The notes beneath the pieces are model-generated. The model saw nothing but the letters and a program-made list of their open reading frames with translations. It searched no databases and was not told the origin of the DNA. From an uncultured Clostridia bacterium (lineage in GTDB: Bacteria; Bacillota; Clostridia; Monoglobales; Monoglobaceae), in contig CAKSFQ010000001.1 in the NCBI GenBank assembly GCA_934454115.1, positions 62,001-126,000 on the forward strand: a stretch of 64,000 nt of DNA, in the 5' to 3' direction. Both the position numbers and the translations under genes were made by a program. Below are positions 1-9,820 of the stretch, piece after piece; positions within the stretch are counted from its first letter, which is position 1; the number at the start of each line of letters is the position of its first letter.

Positions 1-3000
1 AAACATTGCCGGATTCGATTTCAATGCCGGCGCTTTGAAGCATTCTAAGCAGGATCACTGCCATATCCTCGCGGGTGATGGACATATCACCGCCGAAACG
101 CCGATCGCCGATTCCGTGAATCAGTTCTTTTTGATAAGCGCTGGCAACATAAGGATAGCTCCAGTCATTTGTGCTGAGATCCACAAAATCTACCGATGCA
201 TTTTCAACGCTTCCGCCGTTTACCATCACTGCGATCTTTGCAAATTCCGCACGGGTCAGAGTGTCATTCGGTGCAAAACGCCGATTGCCTTTTCCGTTGA
301 TGATTCCCATATGATAGAGTTTTAAGATGCTGTCTTTTGCCCATAATGCCTCAGCAAGATCAACAAATGCTTCTTGACTTTGCGGCTCATTGCCGTAGAA
401 CATTGGATTGCTTGCGCTGCCGCTTGTACCGCCGCCGCCCGATCCGGAATTAACTCTTCCACCGCCGCTGCTTCCTCCTCCGTTTCCTCCGGAAGTAGAA
501 TCGCTGGTGGTATTGATCACATTTATCAACGCCGCCTTAATATCAGCAAGGCTCTTTGGGGTAATCCCCTGCAATTTTTTGTAGTATGCAGCCGGATTTG
601 TCTTGGCGTCTATCGTATCGAGCAAAGCCGAAATCGAGTTGGAATCCTTAAAATTGTCTTTGGCAAGCTTTAACAGTTTTTCAATTCCTTCTGCGCCGCG
701 CAGCGTATCAAACGGCTTACAGATTACCTGAGTAATCAGCTCTGCATAAAGTTTCTCATAAGACTGATCCTTGTTTGTCATTGCGTAATTTACAATCCCG
801 GCTCTGGATGCACTGTTTGTAAGCGCCGTGTCAGTGAAGATTGCTGCGGTTCCCTCATTCAAAACGGAAACAATCATGGTCTCAATCACGCTCACATCGG
901 TAACATGGTTGAGAATCAGCGAAAACGCACATGCGTTCATTGCATCGGTCAATGCACTTAAGTCTGCAACCCGGCTGCCGTTTGCCATAGCGGTATAAAA
1001 GGCCATCTTTTGCTGCGGCAGCTGATTTAAGATGTAATCGTAGGTTTCGATCGCATCCATTTCCGAATAAACGCTCTCGATCGCTGTTTTCATCGCATCC
1101 GGATTCCCCAGTGCAGCGTTTACCATCTGTACCAGTTCCGAAATAGTAACCGTAGTAAAACGGAACACATAGGGTTCTGTCTTTTGACCGTTGATGGTCA
1201 TAACCCTGTCCGGAACAGTGACAGTGTACTGAGTGCCCTTTTGCATCTTCGATCCATCCAGGGTCACAATACACTTTTTAATATCTTTCGCATCCGGAAT
1301 CACCTTTGCCCCGGCGTCCGGCGTTACCGTGATATTGCCAAGCGTTGCCGGTTCCATGGGCGAATCAAACGTAATGCTGATGGCAGCGTTGGTACAGGGG
1401 ATAGCAGTCTGCCCATCCGCCGGCGTGGTCGAAACCACCTTTGCAGCCGTATCCTTTACTGTTACCGTTGTAAAGGTAATGGCGGCGCTGCCCGTCAGCG
1501 CTCTGCCCTTAAAATCCTTTACTCCGCTAAGGTTTAGCGTATACCTCGTGTTCGGATCAAGATTTCCGAGCCGAACCGTGCAGCGCAACGCGTCGTTTGC
1601 ATCAAACAACACCTTTTCGATCTTATTGTTCGGTGTCATTGTGATTCCGCGAAGCAGTGTATCAAACCGAACCGGTGCATCAAATTCCAGATCAACAGAC
1701 GGTGAAATCGTGGATACCTCTGTCGCGCCGTTTTCAATCCCGGAGAAGCGCAGCTGCGGCGTGCGATCCGGCGCAAGACTGACATCGTATATGCTCCAGT
1801 CGTCAATATACATCACCTTTTGGCCGATCGAACGAATCGAGATTTCCTCCGGCATATTGGGCGATATTACGGTAAACTCTTCGGAAAGATAATACCATTC
1901 ATTCGCATTTAACTGATGCTTTCTGGTATCCCAGTTGTCACCGCCGCACCAAAACGCCATGGCAACCTCCTGCGCCTCCTCCGTCTTTACCCATGCCGAC
2001 ATTCTGTAAACGCCGGCTTTTTGGATTACGGTTTTTGTAATGACGGGCTGGTCGCCCCAAGCCGGCGAGAACTTTAATACATAATTTTTACTGCCGGTCC
2101 GATCGGTCTCATCGGCAAACATGATGCTTTCGTTGCGGTTCTTATCATCAAACCCCGAGAGCAGAGCCGTGTTTTCCATGTTTCCGTTATCAACCAGATT
2201 GGAAAATCCTTTTTCAGTCTTAAAGTGAACGGATTTTGGAAGTGCCGACATATTAGTTAAGGAGATAACCTGATTTGTGAATTCTACCGTATAATCGGTA
2301 TTCGCACGCAACTCATCCGTAAATATAACCTTTAATTCATTTTCCGCAGCGCCCTTTTCAACCCGATATGAAACCGATGGCGTGATTGTTACGGCGTTGT
2401 CTGTAAGCGATGAAAAATCAATCAGATTATTATATACCGCTGAAACGGTGAAATTCTTGACCGAAACATCGGTTGCGCCATCCTCCGGTGTTGTTCGTGT
2501 AATCTGAAATTCCGGCATCGTTTTTACTGTGTGGAACGTAACATTTTCTCCGGCAGCAACCGGAAAGCCTGCCAGCGTCTTAAATCCATCCAAAAATGTA
2601 ACGGTATATGCCGTATCCAGCTGCAGCGTATCCAGCGCAATCTTGATGCTGTCACTGCGGCTTGTACTGCCCGGCGTTACCGTGAAAGAAACGGCAGGGC
2701 TGATCTCAATATTTTCCGTCTTTACAGTCGTCTTATCAAGATACCGATCAAAATGGACTTCGAGCTCGGTTCCGATTAAACCGACCTCTTTGCCGGGCTC
2801 TAAAGAAGTTGAAACAATCGATGTTTCGCCGTCATCAAGACGGGAATCCTTCTCCCACGAAAGAATCGGATAACCGTCATTTACCTCTGCCGTGTCAGTC
2901 GTGTATGCAGAACCTAAATCCACGGCCTTATTTTTTAACTGATCTGCCGTAATCCGCACACCGGCATAACACTCTGCCGGCCAGTGGGGACTGTCCACAT

Positions 3001-3739
3001 AATACGAGTTTACAACCTTGGACTTTAATCCTTCCTCTTTGCAGCGCACAAGCAGGGTATTGGAATAACAGTTTTCAACCTGCGCCACGGCGTGAATACC
3101 GCCGATCAGACCGCCGTCTTCGTCAACCTCGCCATCATCCATTGCACAGTCGATTGCGTAACAATTTTTAACATTGACGCCGCTGCCGTTAACCAGGCCG
3201 ATTAAACCGCCGCCACGCTTTGCATAGCCTTGGGTTGTGGTTGCGTTAATGGATATATTTTTTGCATAGCAGCTTTCAACCGTTGCGTTTTCGTTTACCT
3301 CGCCGATCAGGCCGCCGATGGCGTGCGTCCAGTTAGATGCCGTTCCGGCTGCGTTCTCAACGCCGACATTTTTAATTTGTGCGCTGCCGGCAACAACGCC
3401 GAAGATACCGTAGGGCAGTTCATCGGTGATTGAAAGTGTAAAATCTTTAATTGTATGTCCCTGACCGTCAAAGATGCCGCAAAAAGGATGTCCCTTAACA
3501 CCAATATTGGAGTTCCATAGCATGTTATTCAGGCTGATGTCATTGTCCAGATAATATACCTTCCCGGCACCGCCCTGTGCGTCTGATTGGATATCACTTG
3601 CCATTTGTATGAGATCCTGTGCGGATGTAATATGGATTTCGCTTTCACCAAAAAGAGAAACCGTGTCCGCGGCAACCGTGAAAGATATTGAGCTCATTAT
3701 CATACATGCTGCCAGTAATATACTAAAGAATTTTTTCAT
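1..3739 (-). CDS. SLH-anchored surface protein with GLUG block and Ig-like (Big_5) domains, C-terminus outside window
   Basis: The reading frame is open from an ATG at 3739 (GGGAGG ribosome site just upstream) to the window edge, so at least 1246 residues are present and the C-terminus is missing. In order I read: a signal peptide (about 1-24); one GLUG-type beta-solenoid block (about 27-290) ending in the block signature GYPILSWE; two Big_5-like Ig domains (about 305-508); a jelly-roll carbohydrate-binding-like domain (about 509-650); two more Big_5-like domains (about 660-863); a helical stretch; a Gly/Ser-rich linker (about 1075-1110); and two S-layer homology repeats with LTRAEFAKI and ITREDMAVI motifs. 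A third SLH repeat probably lies beyond position 1. The role is inferred to be a wall-bound scaffold or glycan-binding protein. It has no catalytic domain in view. It is last in the run of GLUG genes and lies 84 bases after the neighbouring hydrolase gene. Confidence 0.85.
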   Translation of the reverse strand, partial: MKKFFSILLAACMIMSSISFTVAADTVSLFGESEIHITSAQDLIQMASDIQSDAQGGAGKVYYLDNDISLNNMLWNSNIGVKGHPFCGIFDGQGHTIKDFTLSITDELPYGIFGVVAGSAQIKNVGVENAAGTASNWTHAIGGLIGEVNENATVESCYAKNISINATTTQGYAKRGGGLIGLVNGSGVNVKNCYAIDCAMDDGEVDEDGGLIGGIHAVAQVENCYSNTLLVRCKEEGLKSKVVNSYYVDSPHWPAECYAGVRITADQLKNKAVDLGSAYTTDTAEVNDGYPILSWEKDSRLDDGETSIVSTSLEPGKEVGLIGTELEVHFDRYLDKTTVKTENIEISPAVSFTVTPGSTSRSDSIKIALDTLQLDTAYTVTFLDGFKTLAGFPVAAGENVTFHTVKTMPEFQITRTTPEDGATDVSVKNFTVSAVYNNLIDFSSLTDNAVTITPSVSYRVEKGAAENELKVIFTDELRANTDYTVEFTNQVISLTNMSALPKSVHFKTEKGFSNLVDNGNMENTALLSGFDDKNRNESIMFADETDRTGSKNYVLKFSPAWGDQPVITKTVIQKAGVYRMSAWVKTEEAQEVAMAFWCGGDNWDTRKHQLNANEWYYLSEEFTVISPNMPEEISIRSIGQKVMYIDDWSIYDVSLAPDRTPQLRFSGIENGATEVSTISPSVDLEFDAPVRFDTLLRGITMTPNNKIEKVLFDANDALRCTVRLGNLDPNTRYTLNLSGVKDFKGRALTGSAAITFTTVTVKDTAAKVVSTTPADGQTAIPCTNAAISITFDSPMEPATLGNITVTPDAGAKVIPDAKDIKKCIVTLDGSKMQKGTQYTVTVPDRVMTINGQKTEPYVFRFTTVTISELVQMVNAALGNPDAMKTAIESVYSEMDAIETYDYILNQLPQQKMAFYTAMANGSRVADLSALTDAMNACAFSLILNHVTDVSVIETMIVSVLNEGTAAIFTDTALTNSASRAGIVNYAMTNKDQSYEKLYAELITQVICKPFDTLRGAEGIEKLLKLAKDNFKDSNSISALLDTIDAKTNPAAYYKKLQGITPKSLADIKAALINVINTTSDSTSGGNGGGSSGGGRVNSGSGGGGTSGSASNPMFYGNEPQSQEAFVDLAEALWAKDSILKLYHMGIINGKGNRRFAPNDTLTRAEFAKIAVMVNGGSVENASVDFVDLSTNDWSYPYVASAYQKELIHGIGDRRFGGDMSITREDMAVILLRMLQSAGIEIESGNV

Positions 3740-3785
3740 ATTTCCTCCCATAATCTCTGTGTCTTACCGTCGGATCATTGGTTTC

Positions 3786-3813
3786 TTCCGGGAGAGCTTT
3801 TGCCCTCCCGGAA
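3786..3813 (-). terminator. Intergenic hairpin without a U-tract
   Basis: A perfect 9-base inverted repeat (TTCCGGGAG / CTCCCGGAA) with a 10-base loop lies between the GLUG-SGNH gene ending at 3824 and the next gene starting at 3739. On the minus strand it is followed by GAAACC rather than a run of T. It therefore looks more like an attenuating or mRNA-stabilising hairpin than a complete intrinsic terminator. Confidence 0.45.
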
Positions 3814-3823
3814 AACCCGATAT

Positions 3824-6800
3824 CTAGTTTGCATTTACAAACACACCGATCGGCAAACCGATTGCCTTTACTTGTCCTGCAACAAAGTCCGCAATCCAAT
3901 TTGCACCGTCATCATTAAAGTGCAGCTGGTCTGCAACAAAAATGTTCATTGCCTTTGTCGCGGTAAATCCTTTTTCTTTCAGTAGGTTGAGCGAGTAGCG
4001 GTTTAAGTCAATCACCGGAATATCCTTTGCCTTTGCAAAGTCTCTTAAATCATCCGGATATCCATACAAGTAGGAATTTACTTTATAAGTACCGTCGCCG
4101 AGTTTTTCATCCGTTGCGGCAGAAAGTCTTTCCGGCGGCGTTACAATCACTGCTGTCGCTCCCTTTTCGCGGATCGCATTTACCATCTGTCCCATGAGAT
4201 AGTTGAAATATTCTCTGCTCAGGCCGCTGATTAAGCCCTCTGCTTCAAACCAACTATCGTTGGTTCCAAGCTGGATAAAGACATAATCGCCGCTCTTAAT
4301 CTTACCCATCAGGGTTTCAAATCTGCCGTCCTCTACAAACTCTTTTGCGGTCATTCCGCTTCTTGCCAGCGAATTGTCGATCGTGACATTTTCGGCATTG
4401 AACTTTGCACCGATCATCTGTCCCCAACCTTTAATCTCGCTGGAAGCGTCATAGGTCTGGCACAAGGAATCGCCAATGGTATGAATGGTTGTCTTGTGAT
4501 TGCTTTCATCGTTTTGATACGACTGCTTCACCTGGCTCATCGGCTTTAAGGAGCCGTTCGCAAGCGCGTAAAGCTTTAACGTATCTGCGCCGTTTACATC
4601 CATATCCACCAGGATGTCGCTGCCGTCAATATCAAAGTACGAAACAGCGGTCAAAACATCGTTCTTATAGAGTGCAACAACCAGCTTACCGTCCTCTATG
4701 GCGTTCTTCTTCACCGTAACCGTGCCAACCTTTGCTGCATTTTCCATGCCGTAAACGCGGTTTCCTTCTGCGTCTACAAGTCCCAGGTTCTGAATATCAA
4801 ACGGATTCTTTTCCCGAACCTTTAAGTTGTACATCTTTTCAATCTTATCGTCCGCAAACTCAATCGTGCTTGTGATCGTGATCGGCTGAACATCATATCC
4901 GACCGGAATGTTATCATAAATGAGCATACCGTCCTGATCGAAGCAGTCATATGTAGACCTGCGGTGTACTTCCAGTCCGTCATCAATGGCGCTGAAGGGA
5001 TCTAAGCGATCGACAACATCAACAAACTGCTTGGACTGGATTTGTCCAACAAGCGCCGTCTTTTCAAATTCTTTATCTACAGCAAGAACCTCAACATCGT
5101 CAAGATAGATGTCCTCATCCGCGCCGATCGTTAAGGTAACATCTCCGTCCGCAGCAGCCTTTGCGTAGACAACCTTGTTTTCCCACTTGCTTTGTACCGT
5201 CTTGTTTTCCAGCTTTGCGGTCAAATCCATATCGCCAAGTTTAAAGGTGAGCGCCGCATTGGCCGAATCGGAAACCGTACGTGCCGCAAAGGAAATCCGG
5301 TAATAACGATCTTTCGTGAGCGATACCCGGAACGTATCGGCTGCACTTGCATTGACCTTTTTCACGAGCGATTTTCTGCCGCAATCCTTGCCGGAGACTG
5401 CCGCACTGTTTAAATTCATGCTGCCGTCTGCAACCAGATTCACGTAGTTACCCTTGCTTTGTACCCACTTTAAGTCCGGCATATTGCCTGCGGGTACATA
5501 ATGTCTGTCAAAGCCATAGCCAAGCCTGGAAAGATCGGTCTGACGATAACCGTAGTCATAGCCTGACGGCCATTCGGTCGGAGAGCCGGCATGGTAAGAA
5601 TTTACCAGCGTCAGCCAATTCTTATATCTTCCGATATAGGTGTCAGCAAGACAACTCTCCACCTGTGCAAAGTTATCCGCCATACCAAAGAGTCCGCCTT
5701 CGTTATTAACAATCGGATTTTTCGTATATGTTTCAATGAACTTTTTGGAGTAACAATCTCTGATTTCGACGCCTTCACCGTTGACATAGCCAAACATTCC
5801 GCCGCCGCATTCTATTTCACCCTGTCCGCCTTCACGTGCGAAAGTCGCGGAATATTCAATATTATTTACATAGCATGCCGTAACCGCCGCGTTATCAATC
5901 AGGTCACCGGCCAAAGCGCCGCAGTGCGATTTCCAGCTTACATTATTGGAAAGTATCGCCTTTACGCTCTCAATTCCGAGATGGTGAACATGCGCATTTC
6001 CTCCGATATAACTGAACAGTCCATAAACCTCGTCGCCGGTAATGTTTAGCGTAAAATTCCGGACAACGTGACCGTTTCCGTTAAAATCACCCTTGAACGG
6101 ATTACTCTTGGTACCGATATAGGACGTCCATGCTACGCCGCCCATATCGATATCATTCATCAGCTTAAAGTAGAGACCCTCGGTACTGCTCAGCATCGAC
6201 ATTGCAAAAAGCTGCGTGACCGTTTCGATCTGGTACGGATCCTCTGCCGTGCCGACTCCCTTTTCAAATTCAGGCTTTGACACCTGCTGCCAAACCAGCA
6301 TCGGATAGCCTTGATTCGTAAGATCGCCGGCCTGGAATGAGGAACCAAGATCAGCCGCCTTATCTTTGAGTGCGTCCGCCGTGATTCGATCACCCGAATA
6401 ACAACCGTAAAACTCTCCCGTATGGTTTCCTGGGCTTGTGCATGCAAACGGCCATGGCGGCGATGCAACATAGTAAGAGTTTGTAACTTTAGCACAGTTA
6501 TTTGCCATGCAACGAACCAGCGTCGTGTTGCTGTAACAGTTTCGGATCGCGGTCATCGTGTCAACTCGTCCGACAAGCCCCGCGTCATAGTCTACCTCTG
6601 CCTGGTCAAGGATTGTTCCGACACTATAACAGTTCTCTACCACAACGCCGTCGCTGTTTGCATAGCCGGCAATTCCTGCCGCAGCACGGATCGGACCTGC
6701 GATTCCGCCGCTGGTATCATAGCTCAGCTTAAAGCTGATATTTCTGGAATAACACTCGTTGACCCTTGCGCTTCCCAAAAGTTCACCGACAATACCGCCC

Positions 6801-9790
6801 ATCTTGGTTTGGTAAGCGTTTTTGTTGGTCATGGTAAAGCTTGCGTTTTCAACGCCAAGGTTATGGATATAAGCGTCACCGCCGGCGTATGCAAAGATGC
6901 CGGCATTGAGACCGCCGTTTGTCACGGTGTAATTTTTAATGACATGACCGTTACCGTCAAAATCACCGCCAAACGGCGCCGTTTCCGTTCCGATATAGGT
7001 TGCCCACTCATTATGATCCAGGTCAATATCGTTTTCTAAGCGATAATATTTTCCTGTCGTATCATTCTGTGCGGCAACCGCACCCAAAGCGTCCGGCCCA
7101 TCAATCAGATACGGATCTTCCTTGCTACCGGTTCCCTTTAGCTCGTTTGATACCGTCTGCCAGGTAAATGCCGGATAGCCGCTGCTGACAAAGCCGCCGT
7201 CCTTAAAAGATGCGCCAAGATCCGCAGCCTTTGTCTTTAACGCCTCGACAGTAATTTTTTCACCGGCATAACAGTTTGTGTTATTACCTTTGTTGTTGCA
7301 CGCAAACGGCCACGGCGGACTCGCAATATAGTACGAATTTTCCACCTTGCCACAGGTCTGATTGAGGCAACGTGATAGTGTAAAGTCAGAGTAACAATTT
7401 CTTATCGCACTGATTTTATCTACTCTGCCTACCACGCCGGCATCGTAGTCCACCTCCGCCTCATCCATCGTAATTCCAATCGCATAGCAGTTTTCTACCA
7501 CAACACCATCGCCGTTTGCATAGCCGGCAATACCTGCGCCGCCGCGGATGCATCCGGAACCTTGCGCATAGCCGCCATCATAACCGATTCTTAGTCTGAT
7601 GTTTTTCGCGTAGCACTCGTTGATTCTTGCGTTATCGCGAAGCTCTCCGACAATACCGCCTATCATTGCGTCATAGCCGTATTTGTTATTCATGCTAAAG
7701 ACTGCCTTTTCAACACCAAGATTGTGAATGTATGAGTTCTGACCGACATAAGCAAAGATGCCGGCATGCTCGCCGTTGCTGTCTACGGTAAAGTTTTTGA
7801 TGGCATGGTTATCGCCGTCAAACTCACCGTTAAACGGCGCCTCGCTGGTGCCAATGGCTGATTCCCATGCGGTATTTTTAAGGTCAATATCGCAAGTCAG
7901 TTTAAAATATCGATACTCTTCAACGTCATTATAGGACGCAGCCTGTGCCAGGGTTTCAGGGCTCTTAATCAGATACGGATCGTCCTTGGTCCCCGTTCCG
8001 TCAATAACGGCAAAATCGCCTTCCCATACCAGAACCGGATAGCCGCCGTTCATCGGCGACGCCATCGAATCCGCGCCATAGCCTGCGCCGAGCTCCTTAG
8101 CCTTTCCTTTCATCGCATCGGAGGTCACTAAGGTGCCGACCGTAGTATAGCTGGAGCCGTACGGCTTTGATTCACAAAAGCTGCCGACTACTTTGGATAC
8201 ATTATTGTCCGCACACATCGAAAGCGTTGTGTTGGAGTAGCAGCTCTTCATTTTGCTGAATCTTGCAAGCAGGCCGACAAGACCGTTGTAAGACGCCGCA
8301 GAGTCGTTTTCGATCGCGGTATTCAAACTATAACAATTTACCACAGATGCATTGTTACTGTCAACCTTACCGATCAGACCGCCTGCCATCAGGAAGTTAA
8401 ACGATACATTCTTTTCGTTGACAAATTTTACATTTTTCGCATAACAGCTGACGATTTGCGCATTGCCGTTTACGAGTCCGACAAGACCGCCGCAGGTCGC
8501 GCCAAAGCCCCATTCTCCGCCCGGTCCTGCCGTTACGTCTCTAATACCGATGTTTTTGATGATGGCGTCACCGCCAACATAAGCAAAGAGACCGAGATAG
8601 GTGTTGTTTCCGTTTTGAGGTGCGGCCAGCTTAAAGTTTTTAATCATGTGTCCGTTACCGTCAAATACTCCACGGAAGGGGTTTGCCTGGGTACCGATGT
8701 TGGTTGTCCAGACCGCACCTTCTAAATCGATATCCTCTTCCATTTTAAAATATACACCGGTTGTATCTCCGTATGCAGAAACCTGCCCCAGGTTCTCAGC
8801 ATTTTTAATCAAAAACGGATTTTCTTCTGTTCCTGCACCCTCCATAGAAGGAATGTCAGCCTCCCAGTTCAGGATTGGATAACCGCCGTTCAGCGGTGCA
8901 ACCACAGAATCTGCACTGAATCCATCACCCAACGCCGATGCGATTCCCTTCATCTGTTCTGCCTCAATGCGTTCTCCCGCATATTTATCCCCCGGATCTG
9001 AGGTCCATGGCCAGGGAGCAAGTTCGATATAGTATAGCGCGGTTGCTTTTGCGGCAGTACCGTTATAGAAACGTCCCAGCGTTGTATCGGAATAGCAGCT
9101 TGCAAAGGTTGCAAACGCCCCTGCGCCGCCGACCAGACCGCCGTCATAGTTCACCTCTGCCTGATTCACCTGTGTTCCAATCGCATAACAATTTTTCACC
9201 ACGGCGCCGGTTCCGGATACATCACCGATCAGGCCGCCTGCTGCTGACATCTGTCCGTTATCGCTGTTCTTCACAAACCCAAGTTTAATGACTACATTCT
9301 TTGCAAGACAGTTCTCTACAGTTGCATTATCAACCATCTTGCCGACCAGACCGCCGACCTCTGTATGCCAGCTGTACTGGTTCGTAAGTTCAATGCTTGC
9401 GTTTTTAATACCCAGGTTAAAAATCTTTGCCGATCCGCCGGCCGCGCCGAACAGGCCAAAGGCGCCTTCGGCGTCTGCATAGACGATAGAATAATTAATA
9501 ATATAGTGACCGTTGCCGTCAAAAGTCCCCTTAAACGGATTGGATTGTGTTCCAATATAAGTCTGCCAAAGCTCTCCGTTTAAATTGATATCCTGGGTCA
9601 GTACATAATACTTGCCCTCACCTCTGTTCGGGTCAGCGTTGATGGCATTTGCTGCCGCCTTTAAATCGTCTGCGGTTGCAATCTGAATTGCGCCGTCCGG
9701 AAAGGTGTCTTCCCCTCCCTCTGCATACACAAAGGTGAAGGAGCAAAGAATCATGGAAACGGCAAGCAAAAAGCTTAAAATTCTTTTCAT
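3824..9790 (-). CDS. Secreted GLUG-repeat protein with C-terminal SGNH (rhamnogalacturonan acetylesterase-like) hydrolase, 1988 aa
   Basis: A signal peptide (about 1-23) is followed by five GLUG-type blocks of about 285 residues, starting near residues 30, 317, 597, 887 and 1178. Each opens with a GTxxDPYLI-like strand, has PFxGxFDGNGH and NCYS/ECYA coils, and ends GYPxLxW. A jelly-roll carbohydrate-binding-like domain follows (about 1440-1570), then a linker, a small beta domain, and an SGNH hydrolase (about 1765-1988). The hydrolase shows IGDSL (block I), GWGQM, RSGMTAKEF (block II), QLGTND (block III) and DQLHF (catalytic Asp/His). This pattern fits the CE12 pectin acetylesterase family, so deacetylation of plant polysaccharide outside the cell is the likely role. 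There is no SLH or LPxTG anchor. The start has GGAGGG eight bases upstream. The gene lies 30 bases after the phosphoesterase gene, so co-transcription is likely. Confidence 0.88.
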   Translation of the reverse strand: MKRILSFLLAVSMILCSFTFVYAEGGEDTFPDGAIQIATADDLKAAANAINADPNRGEGKYYVLTQDINLNGELWQTYIGTQSNPFKGTFDGNGHYIINYSIVYADAEGAFGLFGAAGGSAKIFNLGIKNASIELTNQYSWHTEVGGLVGKMVDNATVENCLAKNVVIKLGFVKNSDNGQMSAAGGLIGDVSGTGAVVKNCYAIGTQVNQAEVNYDGGLVGGAGAFATFASCYSDTTLGRFYNGTAAKATALYYIELAPWPWTSDPGDKYAGERIEAEQMKGIASALGDGFSADSVVAPLNGGYPILNWEADIPSMEGAGTEENPFLIKNAENLGQVSAYGDTTGVYFKMEEDIDLEGAVWTTNIGTQANPFRGVFDGNGHMIKNFKLAAPQNGNNTYLGLFAYVGGDAIIKNIGIRDVTAGPGGEWGFGATCGGLVGLVNGNAQIVSCYAKNVKFVNEKNVSFNFLMAGGLIGKVDSNNASVVNCYSLNTAIENDSAASYNGLVGLLARFSKMKSCYSNTTLSMCADNNVSKVVGSFCESKPYGSSYTTVGTLVTSDAMKGKAKELGAGYGADSMASPMNGGYPVLVWEGDFAVIDGTGTKDDPYLIKSPETLAQAASYNDVEEYRYFKLTCDIDLKNTAWESAIGTSEAPFNGEFDGDNHAIKNFTVDSNGEHAGIFAYVGQNSYIHNLGVEKAVFSMNNKYGYDAMIGGIVGELRDNARINECYAKNIRLRIGYDGGYAQGSGCIRGGAGIAGYANGDGVVVENCYAIGITMDEAEVDYDAGVVGRVDKISAIRNCYSDFTLSRCLNQTCGKVENSYYIASPPWPFACNNKGNNTNCYAGEKITVEALKTKAADLGASFKDGGFVSSGYPAFTWQTVSNELKGTGSKEDPYLIDGPDALGAVAAQNDTTGKYYRLENDIDLDHNEWATYIGTETAPFGGDFDGNGHVIKNYTVTNGGLNAGIFAYAGGDAYIHNLGVENASFTMTNKNAYQTKMGGIVGELLGSARVNECYSRNISFKLSYDTSGGIAGPIRAAAGIAGYANSDGVVVENCYSVGTILDQAEVDYDAGLVGRVDTMTAIRNCYSNTTLVRCMANNCAKVTNSYYVASPPWPFACTSPGNHTGEFYGCYSGDRITADALKDKAADLGSSFQAGDLTNQGYPMLVWQQVSKPEFEKGVGTAEDPYQIETVTQLFAMSMLSSTEGLYFKLMNDIDMGGVAWTSYIGTKSNPFKGDFNGNGHVVRNFTLNITGDEVYGLFSYIGGNAHVHHLGIESVKAILSNNVSWKSHCGALAGDLIDNAAVTACYVNNIEYSATFAREGGQGEIECGGGMFGYVNGEGVEIRDCYSKKFIETYTKNPIVNNEGGLFGMADNFAQVESCLADTYIGRYKNWLTLVNSYHAGSPTEWPSGYDYGYRQTDLSRLGYGFDRHYVPAGNMPDLKWVQSKGNYVNLVADGSMNLNSAAVSGKDCGRKSLVKKVNASAADTFRVSLTKDRYYRISFAARTVSDSANAALTFKLGDMDLTAKLENKTVQSKWENKVVYAKAAADGDVTLTIGADEDIYLDDVEVLAVDKEFEKTALVGQIQSKQFVDVVDRLDPFSAIDDGLEVHRRSTYDCFDQDGMLIYDNIPVGYDVQPITITSTIEFADDKIEKMYNLKVREKNPFDIQNLGLVDAEGNRVYGMENAAKVGTVTVKKNAIEDGKLVVALYKNDVLTAVSYFDIDGSDILVDMDVNGADTLKLYALANGSLKPMSQVKQSYQNDESNHKTTIHTIGDSLCQTYDASSEIKGWGQMIGAKFNAENVTIDNSLARSGMTAKEFVEDGRFETLMGKIKSGDYVFIQLGTNDSWFEAEGLISGLSREYFNYLMGQMVNAIREKGATAVIVTPPERLSAATDEKLGDGTYKVNSYLYGYPDDLRDFAKAKDIPVIDLNRYSLNLLKEKGFTATKAMNIFVADQLHFNDDGANWIADFVAGQVKAIGLPIGVFVNAN

Positions 9791-9820
9791 GATGGTATCC
9801 CTCCAATTTTATTATGATCA